Assembly: GCA_009911365.1 (NCBI GenBank)
Contig: QXXF01000009.1
Span: forward strand, 62,001 to 126,000
Length of the DNA stretch: 64,000 nt
Direction of reading: 5' to 3'
From: Clostridiales bacterium
Lineage (GTDB): Bacteria; Bacillota; Clostridia; Peptostreptococcales; Anaerovoracaceae
Below the pieces are notes generated by a model. That model made no database searches. It was not told the origin of the DNA and saw nothing but the letters and a program-made list of their open reading frames with translations. Shown here one piece after another: positions 43,709-50,761 of this stretch. Position numbers and translations under genes: made by a program. Position 1 is the stretch's first letter. Every line of letters begins with the position of its first letter.

Positions 43709-43814
43709 GTTCGCCTCTCTTTTCTTGCTGAAACAAATCCGCTTTCTCACATTCCTTTGCTTTGCCCGGGCCATCCGCGGGCAGGCTCCTCTACACACTT
43801 TTATGATGTTAAAG

Positions 43815-43843
43815 AAAAAACTCCGAAAGCCTGTTCGGAGTTT
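43815..43843 (-). terminator. second terminator in the ribD leader
   Basis: Minus strand ACTCCGAA/TTCGGAGT stem followed by TTTTTT (43815-43820), about 110 nt upstream of the ribD start and about 115 nt past the first leader terminator. Two stops in a row before ribD is unusual. Confidence 0.7.
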
Positions 43844-43955
43844 AAAATGATTCTGCTGCGTGCTTTTTTATGCGAAGACGGGAACCAGCCCATGGCTTCT
43901 CGGCAGTTCGCATGATTTCTGCCTATTTCCATGCCGGCCCGGTTTGCCGCTTCAT

Positions 43956-43984
43956 TTAAAAACCCTGAGAAATGATTCTCAGGG
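43956..43984 (-). terminator. FMN-riboswitch expression-platform terminator
   Basis: Minus strand CCCTGAGAA (43976-43984) pairs with TTCTCAGGG (43963-43971), followed by TTTTTAAAT (43954-43962). It lies 27 nt after the aptamer, the expected place for the FMN-dependent attenuator. Confidence 0.85.
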
Positions 43985-44010
43985 CAGATTCGCATATCAA
44001 AAGAGACTTG

Positions 44011-44122
44011 CCATCTTCTCTCATCCAGACTATACTGTCGGCACCGGAATCTCACCGGTTCAACGTCTATGCGCTCGCGGGCTTTACCGCCGGTATGGAA
44101 TTTCACCAAACCCCGAAGACAT
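44011..44122 (-). ncRNA. FMN riboswitch (RFN element)
   Basis: The minus strand contains the conserved blocks in order: CTTCGGGG at the 5' side, GTGAAATTCC, ACCGGCGGT, AGCCCGCGAGC, GGTGAGATTCCGG, GCCGACAGTATAGTCTGGAT and GAGAAGAT closing P1. It binds FMN and promotes termination at 43956-43984, so the ribDE-BA-H operon is shut off when flavin is plentiful. A consensus promoter lies 22 nt upstream. Confidence 0.97.
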
Positions 44123-44143
44123 GTTATTTCGTTCTTGACTTCT

Positions 44144-44171
44144 ATTATAGACTTGTGGCGGCGTTTGTCAA
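44144..44171 (-). promoter_or_regulatory. promoter of the riboflavin operon
   Basis: Minus strand TTGACA (44166-44171), 16-nt spacer, TATAAT (44144-44149), with the start a few bases before the riboswitch. Confidence 0.88.
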
Positions 44172-44333
44172 GTGGGAAATTTTTAACTTGTTGGTCAAAG
44201 TCAATTGATGATTTCGGTCATGACTCCTCTTTCCAAATATGGATTCGCCTTGAAGGTGCGAAAATCAATATTCCGCAGGACCCTTCCCAGCCAGAAAGGC
44301 AAAGGTCGCATCTATTTTCCTGAGTTATTCCAT

Positions 44334-44537
44334 TATAGCCAAATCCGCTTTTTTCACGATTCGGCTATAAAAAATCCCCTCCCAAATGATCTAATCAAGC
44401 ACCTCCTCCCTTTTCTTCACACATTACACATATATTTAACACTTATCACCAAGTATATTCATTTATGCCCTTTAATTTCCATTTTCGTCATATATTTTTA
44501 TAGCCAAATGAAATTTTTAAAGTACTTTGGCTATAAA
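44334..44537. repeat. two TATAGCC/GGCTATA dyads in the phoU-rib gap
   Basis: Dyad 1 arms are 44334-44345 and 44358-44369 (11 of 12 paired). Dyad 2 arms are TTTATAGCCAAA at 44497-44508 and TTTGGCTATAAA at 44526-44537 (12 of 12). Neither has a terminator T run. The 1-kb stretch from ribD to phoU otherwise holds the riboswitch, its promoter and the 44630-44699 hairpin, with no gene I can support. These look like binding sites for one dimeric regulator. Confidence 0.5.
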
Positions 44538-44629
44538 TGAAAAGGCTTTACATGTTAATCTTAATATTTCCTATGCCTCACGCTATACGTTACCTCACCC
44601 ATTTTGCCTCCACAACCCAAAAATCCCGT

Positions 44630-44699
44630 GGGAAACCTTATGTGGCGGGCACCTCCGCAGGCGCAGCCGAGGACCAGTGCCTGAAACATAAGGTTTCCC
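44630..44699. repeat. 14-bp perfect inverted repeat just past phoU
   Basis: GGGAAACCTTATGT (44630-44643) and ACATAAGGTTTCCC (44686-44699) enclose a 42-nt GC-rich segment that can pair further (GGCAC with GTGCC). On the minus strand it begins 4 nt after the phoU stop and is followed by GGGATTTTTGGG, so it may end the pst transcript or protect its 3' end. Confidence 0.55.
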
Positions 44700-44702
44700 G
44701 CC

Positions 44703-45368
44703 CTAGTGCCCCGAGCATAACATTTCCCACCTTCCTTCCAGCGAAAACACCGTCTCCTCACAAATATTCGTGGCATAATCCGCAATTCGCTCCAAGTGCG
44801 CGGCGACAAAGGCAAACATAATCGAAAGCCTTGTATTCACTGAATCCGACACTGCGATATCCAACTGCTCATCATAAATATTTCGGAACAGTTCATCCAC
44901 CTCTTCATCCATCTTCCAAACCTTACGGGCCAGCTTTAGATCCTGTTTCAAAAACGCCTGGATCGCGTTTTTCACCATGCCCGCCGCCATATCCGCCATG
45001 CGGGGCAGATCAATCAATTCCTGGGTATATTCCTCATGCTCCATGCGGATGGCGTATTTTGCCAGATCCTCGCAATGGTCACCAATCCGCTCCAGATCCG
45101 TGACCATTTTCATAATAGAAATCGAGTAACGCAGGTCGCTAGCCAAAGGTTGCTGCGTTGCCAGAAACAGATAGCACATTTCCGTGATTTCATCTTCCAT
45201 GTCATCGATGGCTTCATCGCCATCAATGATCGCTCTCGCCAGAGAAGTATCCTGATTTTTGATGGCTTTGATCGAATTGACAATCGCATCTTCCACCCGT
45301 CTTGTCATTGCCGTCACTTTATCGTTGATTTCTACCAGCTCCCGCTCTAGCTTTGGTCTTGCTGCCAT
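44703..45368 (-). CDS. phoU: phosphate transport regulator PhoU
   Basis: 221 aa, two three-helix PhoU repeats. The metal-binding motifs are DEAIDDMEDEI (~49-59) and DLERIGDHCEDLAKY (~90-104) in the first repeat, and KMDEEVDELF (~152-161) and AHLERIADYATNICEE (~190-205) in the second. PhoU adjusts Pst activity and signals phosphate status to a PhoR-type kinase; no phoPR pair is visible in the window. It is the last gene of pstSCAB-phoU, 14 nt after pstB. Confidence 0.96.
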   Translation of the reverse strand: MAARPKLERELVEINDKVTAMTRRVEDAIVNSIKAIKNQDTSLARAIIDGDEAIDDMEDEITEMCYLFLATQQPLASDLRYSISIMKMVTDLERIGDHCEDLAKYAIRMEHEEYTQELIDLPRMADMAAGMVKNAIQAFLKQDLKLARKVWKMDEEVDELFRNIYDEQLDIAVSDSVNTRLSIMFAFVAAHLERIADYATNICEETVFSLEGRWEMLCSGH

Positions 45369-45382
45369 GTTATCCCTCCTTG

Positions 45383-46147
45383 TCAGCCAAATCTTCCTGT
45401 AATATATTCTTCCGTCTTTGGATTTGATGGATTTGTAAATAACTTCCGCGTATCATCAATCTCCAAAACCTCTCCAGATAAAAAGAACGCCGTCCGATTA
45501 GAGATCCTTCCTGCTTGCTGCATGTTATGGGTCACTGTGACGATGGTGTACTTCGCCGCAAGCTCCTGGACTAGATTTTCGATCTTTGTAGTAGCGACCG
45601 GATCCAGGGCAGAAGTAGGTTCATCCATTAAAATCACCTCTGGCTCCACAGCAAGGCACCTGGCGATGCAAAGTCTCTGCTGCTGCCCGCCGGAAAGCCC
45701 TAATGCGGACTTATTCAATCTGTCCTTAATTTCTTCCCAAAGCCCTACCTCTGTCAATGTTCGCTCTACAATTTCGTCCAGCACCTCCTTCTTTTTCTGC
45801 CCATGAAGCTTTGGTCCGTAAACGATGTTTTCATAAATGCTCTTTGGAAAAGGGTTGGGTTTTTGGAATACCATACCCACTTTTTTACGCAATGCGATGA
45901 TATCGTATTCTTTTCCATAAATATCCTTACCGTCAAATAGGATTTCGCCTTCAATCCGGCATCCTTCTACCAAGTCGTTCATTCGATTGAGAGATCTCAA
46001 AAATGTAGACTTGCCGCAGCCCGAAGGTCCGATCAGCGCTGTGATATCATTCTTATACAAATCGATGTCAATGTTTTTCAAGGCCTGAAACGTGCCGTAG
46101 CTCAAGTTCATTCCTCTAATTTCAAATGCCTTTTCTTTGTCCGCCAT
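45383..46147 (-). CDS. pstB: phosphate ABC transporter ATP-binding protein
   Basis: 254 aa. Walker [10 protein letters not shown] (~38-46), Q-loop [14 protein letters not shown] with the PstB-specific proline-rich form, signature LSGGQQQRL (~150), Walker [15 protein letters not shown] and switch His in VTHNMQQA. The first residues ([20 protein letters not shown]) are typical PstB. It drives phosphate import with PstA and PstC. 3-nt gap from pstA. Confidence 0.98.
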   Translation of the reverse strand: MADKEKAFEIRGMNLSYGTFQALKNIDIDLYKNDITALIGPSGCGKSTFLRSLNRMNDLVEGCRIEGEILFDGKDIYGKEYDIIALRKKVGMVFQKPNPFPKSIYENIVYGPKLHGQKKKEVLDEIVERTLTEVGLWEEIKDRLNKSALGLSGGQQQRLCIARCLAVEPEVILMDEPTSALDPVATTKIENLVQELAAKYTIVTVTHNMQQAGRISNRTAFFLSGEVLEIDDTRKLFTNPSNPKTEEYITGRFG

Positions 46148-46150
46148 TTT

Positions 46151-46975
46151 CTACTCCTTTGTCAATCTGCCGCTGATGTAATTTGCCAGGGAATTGATCA
46201 CCAGCACGATGATGATCAGCAGCGCCGCTGTAGCATACGTTTTCTCGTCAGAAAGCCCCTCGGAGGCCAGTGTATAAAGATGCACCGCCATGGTCCTGGC
46301 AGAATCCAGAGGAGAAACCGGCAGCACTAAGGAACCTCCCACGGTCAGCATGACTGCCGCAGTTTCTCCCACAGCCCTTCCTATCCCTAAGATCAAACCT
46401 GTCAGCACACCCGGCCCGCAGCAGGGGAGCACCACCTTCACAACAGTCTCCCACTTTGTGGCTCCTAGAGAAAGGCTCCCTTCCCGGTAAGCCATAGGCA
46501 CTGTTTTCAGCGACTCCTCCGTGGAGCGGACTAGCGTGGGCAGGATCATCATGGAAAGGGTCAGCCCTCCGGAAAGGACCGACCAGCCCATTCCCAAAAA
46601 TACTACGAAAAAGGCGAACCCAAACAAGCCAAAAATAATAGAGGGAATCCCAGCCAGCACTTCTGTGAAAAATCGGATCACATGCATCAATACTCCTTTT
46701 TTTGCATATTCCGAAAAATAAACAGCTGCTGCGACACCAATGGGCGTAGCGATGACAATAGAAATCAAAGTCACGTAGATGGTCCCAATAATAACGGGAA
46801 AAACGCCGCCTTCTTTTCCCATCATTTTTGGTTTTTCTGTGAGAAATTCCACTGTGATCCCCGGGAGGCCCCGTATTAGGATAAAGCCAATGATCAAGAT
46901 CAGTGTTCCCAGCGTCACAGCGGCCACCAGCCCAATCAGGCAAAAATACCCTTTGCTCTTCCAAGTTTTTCTCAT
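46151..46975 (-). CDS. pstA: phosphate ABC transporter permease PstA
   Basis: 274 aa, six predicted membrane helices. The EAA loop reads MAYREGSLSLGATKWETVVK (about residues 160-180), the contact with PstB. FALFVF-type helices and ILGIGRAVGETAAVMLTVGG match the family. It overlaps the pstC stop by 4 nt (ATGA). Normal length. Confidence 0.96.
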   Translation of the reverse strand: MRKTWKSKGYFCLIGLVAAVTLGTLILIIGFILIRGLPGITVEFLTEKPKMMGKEGGVFPVIIGTIYVTLISIVIATPIGVAAAVYFSEYAKKGVLMHVIRFFTEVLAGIPSIIFGLFGFAFFVVFLGMGWSVLSGGLTLSMMILPTLVRSTEESLKTVPMAYREGSLSLGATKWETVVKVVLPCCGPGVLTGLILGIGRAVGETAAVMLTVGGSLVLPVSPLDSARTMAVHLYTLASEGLSDEKTYATAALLIIIVLVINSLANYISGRLTKE

Positions 46976-47862
46976 GCGGTCTCACCTCCAAAGCGTTTGG
47001 CCACCATCTGTGCGATGCCGTTGAGTGCGATGATCATGATAAACAGTATGATACCAATGGCAAAGAGTGCGTTTTGGTGTTCCGGCGCGGCATAGGACAT
47101 TTCCATAGCAATAGTTCCCGTCAAAGTTGCCGCGGGATCCAGAGGACTGGTTGGCACCTTCACCATGTTGCCCGTGATCATCAGAACAGCCATGGTTTCC
47201 CCAATCGCCCTCCCCATTGCCAGGATAATGGAGGAAAGGATTCCTGATTTCGCAGCTGGCAGGATGATCTTTATAATGGTTTCCCTTTTATCCGCTCCTA
47301 AAGCCAGGGAAGCTTCATGAAACTCCTTAGGAACCGCCCTGATCGCATTTTCTGAAATGCTAACGATCGTAGGCAAGATCATGACAGCTAGAACAATGGC
47401 CCCAGCCAAAACGCTGAATCCGCTTCCCGGCACATCCGGATCTAACTTGCGCGCCATGGGCAAAAGATAATCACGAATGGCGGGCACAATGATTTCCAGT
47501 CCAAAAAAGCCATACACCACAGAAGGAATACCGGCCAGCAATTCGATCGCTGCCCGAAAAAGTTTGGCCAGGCGAGATTTCACCATTTCGGCCATAAAAA
47601 CCGCGCACCCTAGTCCTGTTGGGATTCCAATCACCAGCGCGCCTAAAGTAACGCCCAGTGTTCCTACGATCAGCGGCAAGATCCCATAGGAACCGCTGGT
47701 CGGGCTCCAGTCATTGCCAAAAATAAAGCGCAGCACGCCGTATTTAGCCAAAACCGGACCGCCGGAACTGAAGATAAATATGGTGATCAACGCCACGGCA
47801 GCTACAGAAACCGCTGCGCATAGGAGGATCAATCTTTCAATTACCTTTTCTCTTATTTTCAT
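46972..47862 (-). CDS. pstC: phosphate ABC transporter permease PstC
   Basis: 296 aa, six predicted membrane helices. The EAA loop is VPKEFHEASLALGADKRETI (about residues 178-197). SGGPVLAKYGVLRFIFGNDW and LAMGRAIGETMAVLMITGN are PstC hallmarks. It forms the import channel with PstA. It starts 21 nt after pstS. Confidence 0.96.
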   Translation of the reverse strand: MKIREKVIERLILLCAAVSVAAVALITIFIFSSGGPVLAKYGVLRFIFGNDWSPTSGSYGILPLIVGTLGVTLGALVIGIPTGLGCAVFMAEMVKSRLAKLFRAAIELLAGIPSVVYGFFGLEIIVPAIRDYLLPMARKLDPDVPGSGFSVLAGAIVLAVMILPTIVSISENAIRAVPKEFHEASLALGADKRETIIKIILPAAKSGILSSIILAMGRAIGETMAVLMITGNMVKVPTSPLDPAATLTGTIAMEMSYAAPEHQNALFAIGIILFIMIIALNGIAQMVAKRFGGETA

Positions 47863-47883
47863 GGTCCATTTCCTCCTAGCTCT

Positions 47884-48729
47884 TTAGTTTACTGGAATGA
47901 ATCCAGTCTCTTCAACGATTCTCTGTCCTTCCTCACCCATAATGAACCCAATGAAAGCCTTCGTTGTTTCCGATATATGACCGTTTACTACATAGAGAAA
48001 GGGGCGTTGGATCTGATACCTACCGGAAAGAACATTGTCCACCGTAGGTGCTGTGCCCTCGACTTTGACGCTTTTCACTGTATCATCCAGGATGTTCAGA
48101 GAAATGTACCCGATGGAGTCCGGTGTTTTGGCCACTGTTTTTTTGATCGCACCTGTAGATGGCTGCACGAGCGCCGCCTTAGTCGTATGATCCACCCCAT
48201 CTGCCGCAATGCCTGTGATTTCCGTAAAAGAGCTCCTTGTGCCCGCGCCTTCTTCTCTGGAAACTACCGTGATGGGCCTATCATCTCCGCCAACGTTTCG
48301 CCAATTTTTGATTTTTCCTGTATAAATTTTTCTGATCTGATCTATGGTCAAGTTTTCTACCTTTACATCCTTGTTGACGACTACTGCGATTCCATCCTTC
48401 GCGATCACGTATTCCGCAGCAGCCGCGCTTTTTTCATCACTTTTCACCTCTCTGGAAAGGGCACCGATATCTGCGATGTTTTCTTTGATAGATTTGATGC
48501 CTTGACCAGAACCGCCGCCTTGTACCTCAATCGCCACATCAGGATTCTGTTCCATGTATAATTCTGCCATTGCTTCTGAAAGGGGCTGCACTGAAGTGGA
48601 CCCAGCGATAATGATGCTGTCTCGTTCCTCTTTTCCATCGCTTTCATCACTTCCTCCACAGCCTGCCATGCCCAGGCAAAACGCCAATACTCCGACCGCC
48701 ACCAGTATCACCAATATTTTCCTACTCAT
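47884..48729 (-). CDS. pstS: phosphate-binding lipoprotein PstS
   Basis: 281 aa from ATG 48729 (AAGGGTGAGG upstream). The frame is open to 48774 without a site. The signal peptide ends in a lipobox MAGC with Cys24, so it is lipid-anchored outside the cell. Phosphate-binding segments are AGSTSVQPLSEAM, GGGSGQGIKSI and REEGAGTRSSFTEI. It captures phosphate for PstCAB. It is the first gene of the operon, behind a TTAACA-type promoter. Confidence 0.97.
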   Translation of the reverse strand: MSRKILVILVAVGVLAFCLGMAGCGGSDESDGKEERDSIIIAGSTSVQPLSEAMAELYMEQNPDVAIEVQGGGSGQGIKSIKENIADIGALSREVKSDEKSAAAAEYVIAKDGIAVVVNKDVKVENLTIDQIRKIYTGKIKNWRNVGGDDRPITVVSREEGAGTRSSFTEITGIAADGVDHTTKAALVQPSTGAIKKTVAKTPDSIGYISLNILDDTVKSVKVEGTAPTVDNVLSGRYQIQRPFLYVVNGHISETTKAFIGFIMGEEGQRIVEETGFIPVN

Positions 48730-48805
48730 CCTCACCCTTCTTTCTGCCATCTTGATTTTGATCGTTGTTTTCATATGCTTAGTTTAACCGGATTTTGTTA
48801 AACCT

Positions 48806-48834
48806 ATTTTAAGAAAGCGAAAGATCTGTGTTAA
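48806..48834 (-). promoter_or_regulatory. pst promoter with TTAACA words
   Basis: Minus strand TTAACA (48829-48834), 17-nt spacer, TAAAAT (48806-48811). A second TTAACA (48797-48802) and GTTAAAC lie just downstream. Such words resemble Pho-box half sites of Firmicutes, consistent with phosphate control, but the spacing is not the standard tandem array. Confidence 0.55.
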
Positions 48835-48948
48835 TTCTATATAAATTTTTATTTCTATTTTTTATAGAGCTTTTAGGCCGCAAAATCGTAGGGGTCGTTC
48901 CCACGAGGAACTAAAACTAGATACCAAAGACATCATTTCGCTTATACG

Positions 48949-48976
48949 AAAACGTGCGCCAGAATCGGCGCACGCT
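48949..48976 (-). terminator. terminator of the coiled-coil gene
   Basis: Minus strand CGTGCGCC/GGCGCACG stem (48953-48974) followed by TTTT, about 35 nt past the 49010 stop. Confidence 0.65.
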
Positions 48977-49009
48977 CTCTAAACAAGCCAAGTATGTTCT
49001 TCGTTTCTT

Positions 49010-49414
49010 TTAAATGGCGGCTTGACGCAACGCCTTTTTGTCAACTTTGTGATCTTTTAGCCAGATCACGCCTTCCATGGCCCCACCTAAATCTCTCTCC
49101 AAGGTTTCAAAGTTTTTAGCCGCCTGTGCCCACAACGCATCTAACTGGGCCTCATGGCTCTCCAATTTGCTCTCAATGTTTTCCAGCCGGGCTTCGTGCC
49201 GGTCCAGTTTGCTCTCGATGCTTTCCAGTCGAGCCTCATACCTGTCCAATCTGTCCTCAATGCTTTCCAGCCGGGCTTCATGGCTGTCCAGTTTGCTCTC
49301 AATGTTTTCCAGCCGAACCTCATGGCTATCCAGCCGCTTGTTAACCTCCCCTATGTCTTCACGAATCCCTTTGACTTCCTGGTACAATAATTCTAATAAT
49401 TCTTCTTGTTTCAT
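49010..49414 (-). CDS. coiled-coil protein with five 14-residue repeats
   Basis: 134 aa. Residues ~26-95 are five tandem 14-residue units of the form KLDSHEARLESIES, encoded by nearly identical 42-nt repeats. Two heptads per unit predict a long, regular coiled coil. The N-terminus (EELLELLYQEVKGIREDIGE) is also helical, and the C-terminal ~40 residues (KNFETLERDLGGAMEGVIWL, then KDHKVDKKALRQ) end the rod. No membrane segment or signal peptide. Proteins of this layout occur singly in Clostridia with unknown role. The repeat number may vary by recombination. Confidence 0.8.
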   Translation of the reverse strand: MKQEELLELLYQEVKGIREDIGEVNKRLDSHEVRLENIESKLDSHEARLESIEDRLDRYEARLESIESKLDRHEARLENIESKLESHEAQLDALWAQAAKNFETLERDLGGAMEGVIWLKDHKVDKKALRQAAI

Positions 49415-49594
49415 CGTTTTTCCCCTTTCTATTAAGACTTGTTGCTTATTATACCACCTATTAGGAGGTGTCGCAATAGATATTTAACATTTTTTTACTG
49501 TTCTTTTTTTCTAATTAAGTAATTTTATTCATCATCATTAATATGCCTTATTTTATGGGCATACCTATTTTTCTTGTTTTTTAGTAACACTCCA

Positions 49595-49735
49595 TGGTAT
49601 AATGAGTGTAGCTGACTCAAACGGCGTTGCTGCGAGAGCGCATTCATTGAATCACGGTTAGGGATTGAATTTTCAAGTGGAAAGCCGTAGTATAATGAAC
49701 GCAGCTGATCAAAGCGGCGATGCTGTCAGCGTGGA
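49595..49735 (+). promoter_or_regulatory. promoter-leader element, copies 2 and 3 in tandem
   Basis: Copy 2 (49595-49688): TTGTTT (49574-49579), 18-nt spacer, TGGTATAAT, then the same ordered blocks as 30854-30947. The 8-bp arms 49602-49609 and 49640-49647 still pair although most of their bases differ from copy 1. Copy 3 (49691-49735) repeats TATAATGA, AGCTGA, CAAA, CGGCG, TGCTG and ends with ACGC/GCGT pairing. They lie upstream of the lipoprotein gene starting at 49767. Confidence 0.6.
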
Positions 49736-49766
49736 TTTATGTATCAAAGAAAGGAGTTTTACAATT

Positions 49767-50567
49767 ATGAAGAAAAAATTATTTTGCATGCTGGCTGTCA
49801 TGTTAATGGTATTGGGACTGGCAGCTTGCGGCGGTGACAAGGACGGAGGCTCTAGCGACAGTGGTAAGAGTGATTTTGATACCTTCATGGAAGTCCAGAA
49901 AAAGATGCAGGATATCAAAGACATGGAATTTAAGATGGATATGGATATGGATATGGCACTTTCAGAATCCGAAAAAACATCCACTGCTATAACTGGGACT
50001 TGCAAGGAAGTCATCAAAAGCAAAGATGATGTCCAGATGGAAATGAAATACACCATGAACATCCCTGAGCTAGAACAGAAGATGGATGGCACCGTTTACT
50101 TCAAGGATGGTATCGTTTATACGGATATTATGGGCCAGAAAATAAAGACAGACAGCACCAGCGAACTGGCATCTACTGTACAAACTGTAGATACAAGCGA
50201 AATGCTCAATATTACCAAAGAAATGGTTTCTGATTTACAGGTAAAGACAGAAGGCAGTGATACGATTTACTCCTTCAAGATCGACCCAACAAAGGCCCTT
50301 GATTATTTCAAGAATAACGCAAGTGGTTATGAAGATATTGCCGCTCTAGGAGACAACATAACTTTTGACCGTATGAACGTAGTAGTCACCACAGATGACA
50401 AACAGATGGTAAAAAATATTGATTTGGACTGCGCCATGGCCGCTAAAGTCGAAGGTGATGAATCTATGAATGTCGCTTATAAAATCGCTGTGGAATTTGT
50501 AAGCATCAATACTGATCTGAAAATCGATTTCCCTGATTTCAGCGATTACCAGGAAGTGACCGTTTAA
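49767..50567 (+). CDS. DUF6612-like secreted lipoprotein
   Basis: 266 aa from ATG 49767 (AAAGGAG upstream); the frame is open to 49665 but that part is the tandem leader element. The signal peptide ends in lipobox LAAC with Cys21, followed by a Gly/Ser/Asp linker. The mature part (MKYTMNIPELEQKMDGTVYF, KDGIVYTDIMGQKIKTD) is a beta-rich fold like LolA/DUF6612 lipoproteins of Firmicutes, which bind hydrophobic ligands or have unknown roles. Monocistronic, with a terminator at 50619. Confidence 0.8.
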   Translation: MKKKLFCMLAVMLMVLGLAACGGDKDGGSSDSGKSDFDTFMEVQKKMQDIKDMEFKMDMDMDMALSESEKTSTAITGTCKEVIKSKDDVQMEMKYTMNIPELEQKMDGTVYFKDGIVYTDIMGQKIKTDSTSELASTVQTVDTSEMLNITKEMVSDLQVKTEGSDTIYSFKIDPTKALDYFKNNASGYEDIAALGDNITFDRMNVVVTTDDKQMVKNIDLDCAMAAKVEGDESMNVAYKIAVEFVSINTDLKIDFPDFSDYQEVTV

Positions 50568-50618
50568 TCGATCGTCAAGGAACCAAGCAAGAGCGAAAGC
50601 TTCCGCTTACACGGATAT

Positions 50619-50661
50619 GCCCCTTGTGGCAGACAGTGAAGAACCTGTCTCCGCAGGGGGC
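50619..50661 (+). terminator. hairpin after the lipoprotein gene
   Basis: GCCCC..AGACAG (50619-50636) pairs with CTGTCT..GGGGGC (50645-50661). The following T run is weak. Confidence 0.5.
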
Positions 50662-50761
50662 TTGCTATTTATCGCATTTGATCTAGTCGCCTCTGGCCTG
50701 ATCGATTTCTCCAGCCTCCGGTGGTCTTCAGCCACACACTCCCAGATTCGTCAAGGCTTTC

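Noticed and set aside
43801-44109. ORF across the riboswitch region
   Set aside because: It runs through the aptamer and both terminators, which explain the sequence as RNA.
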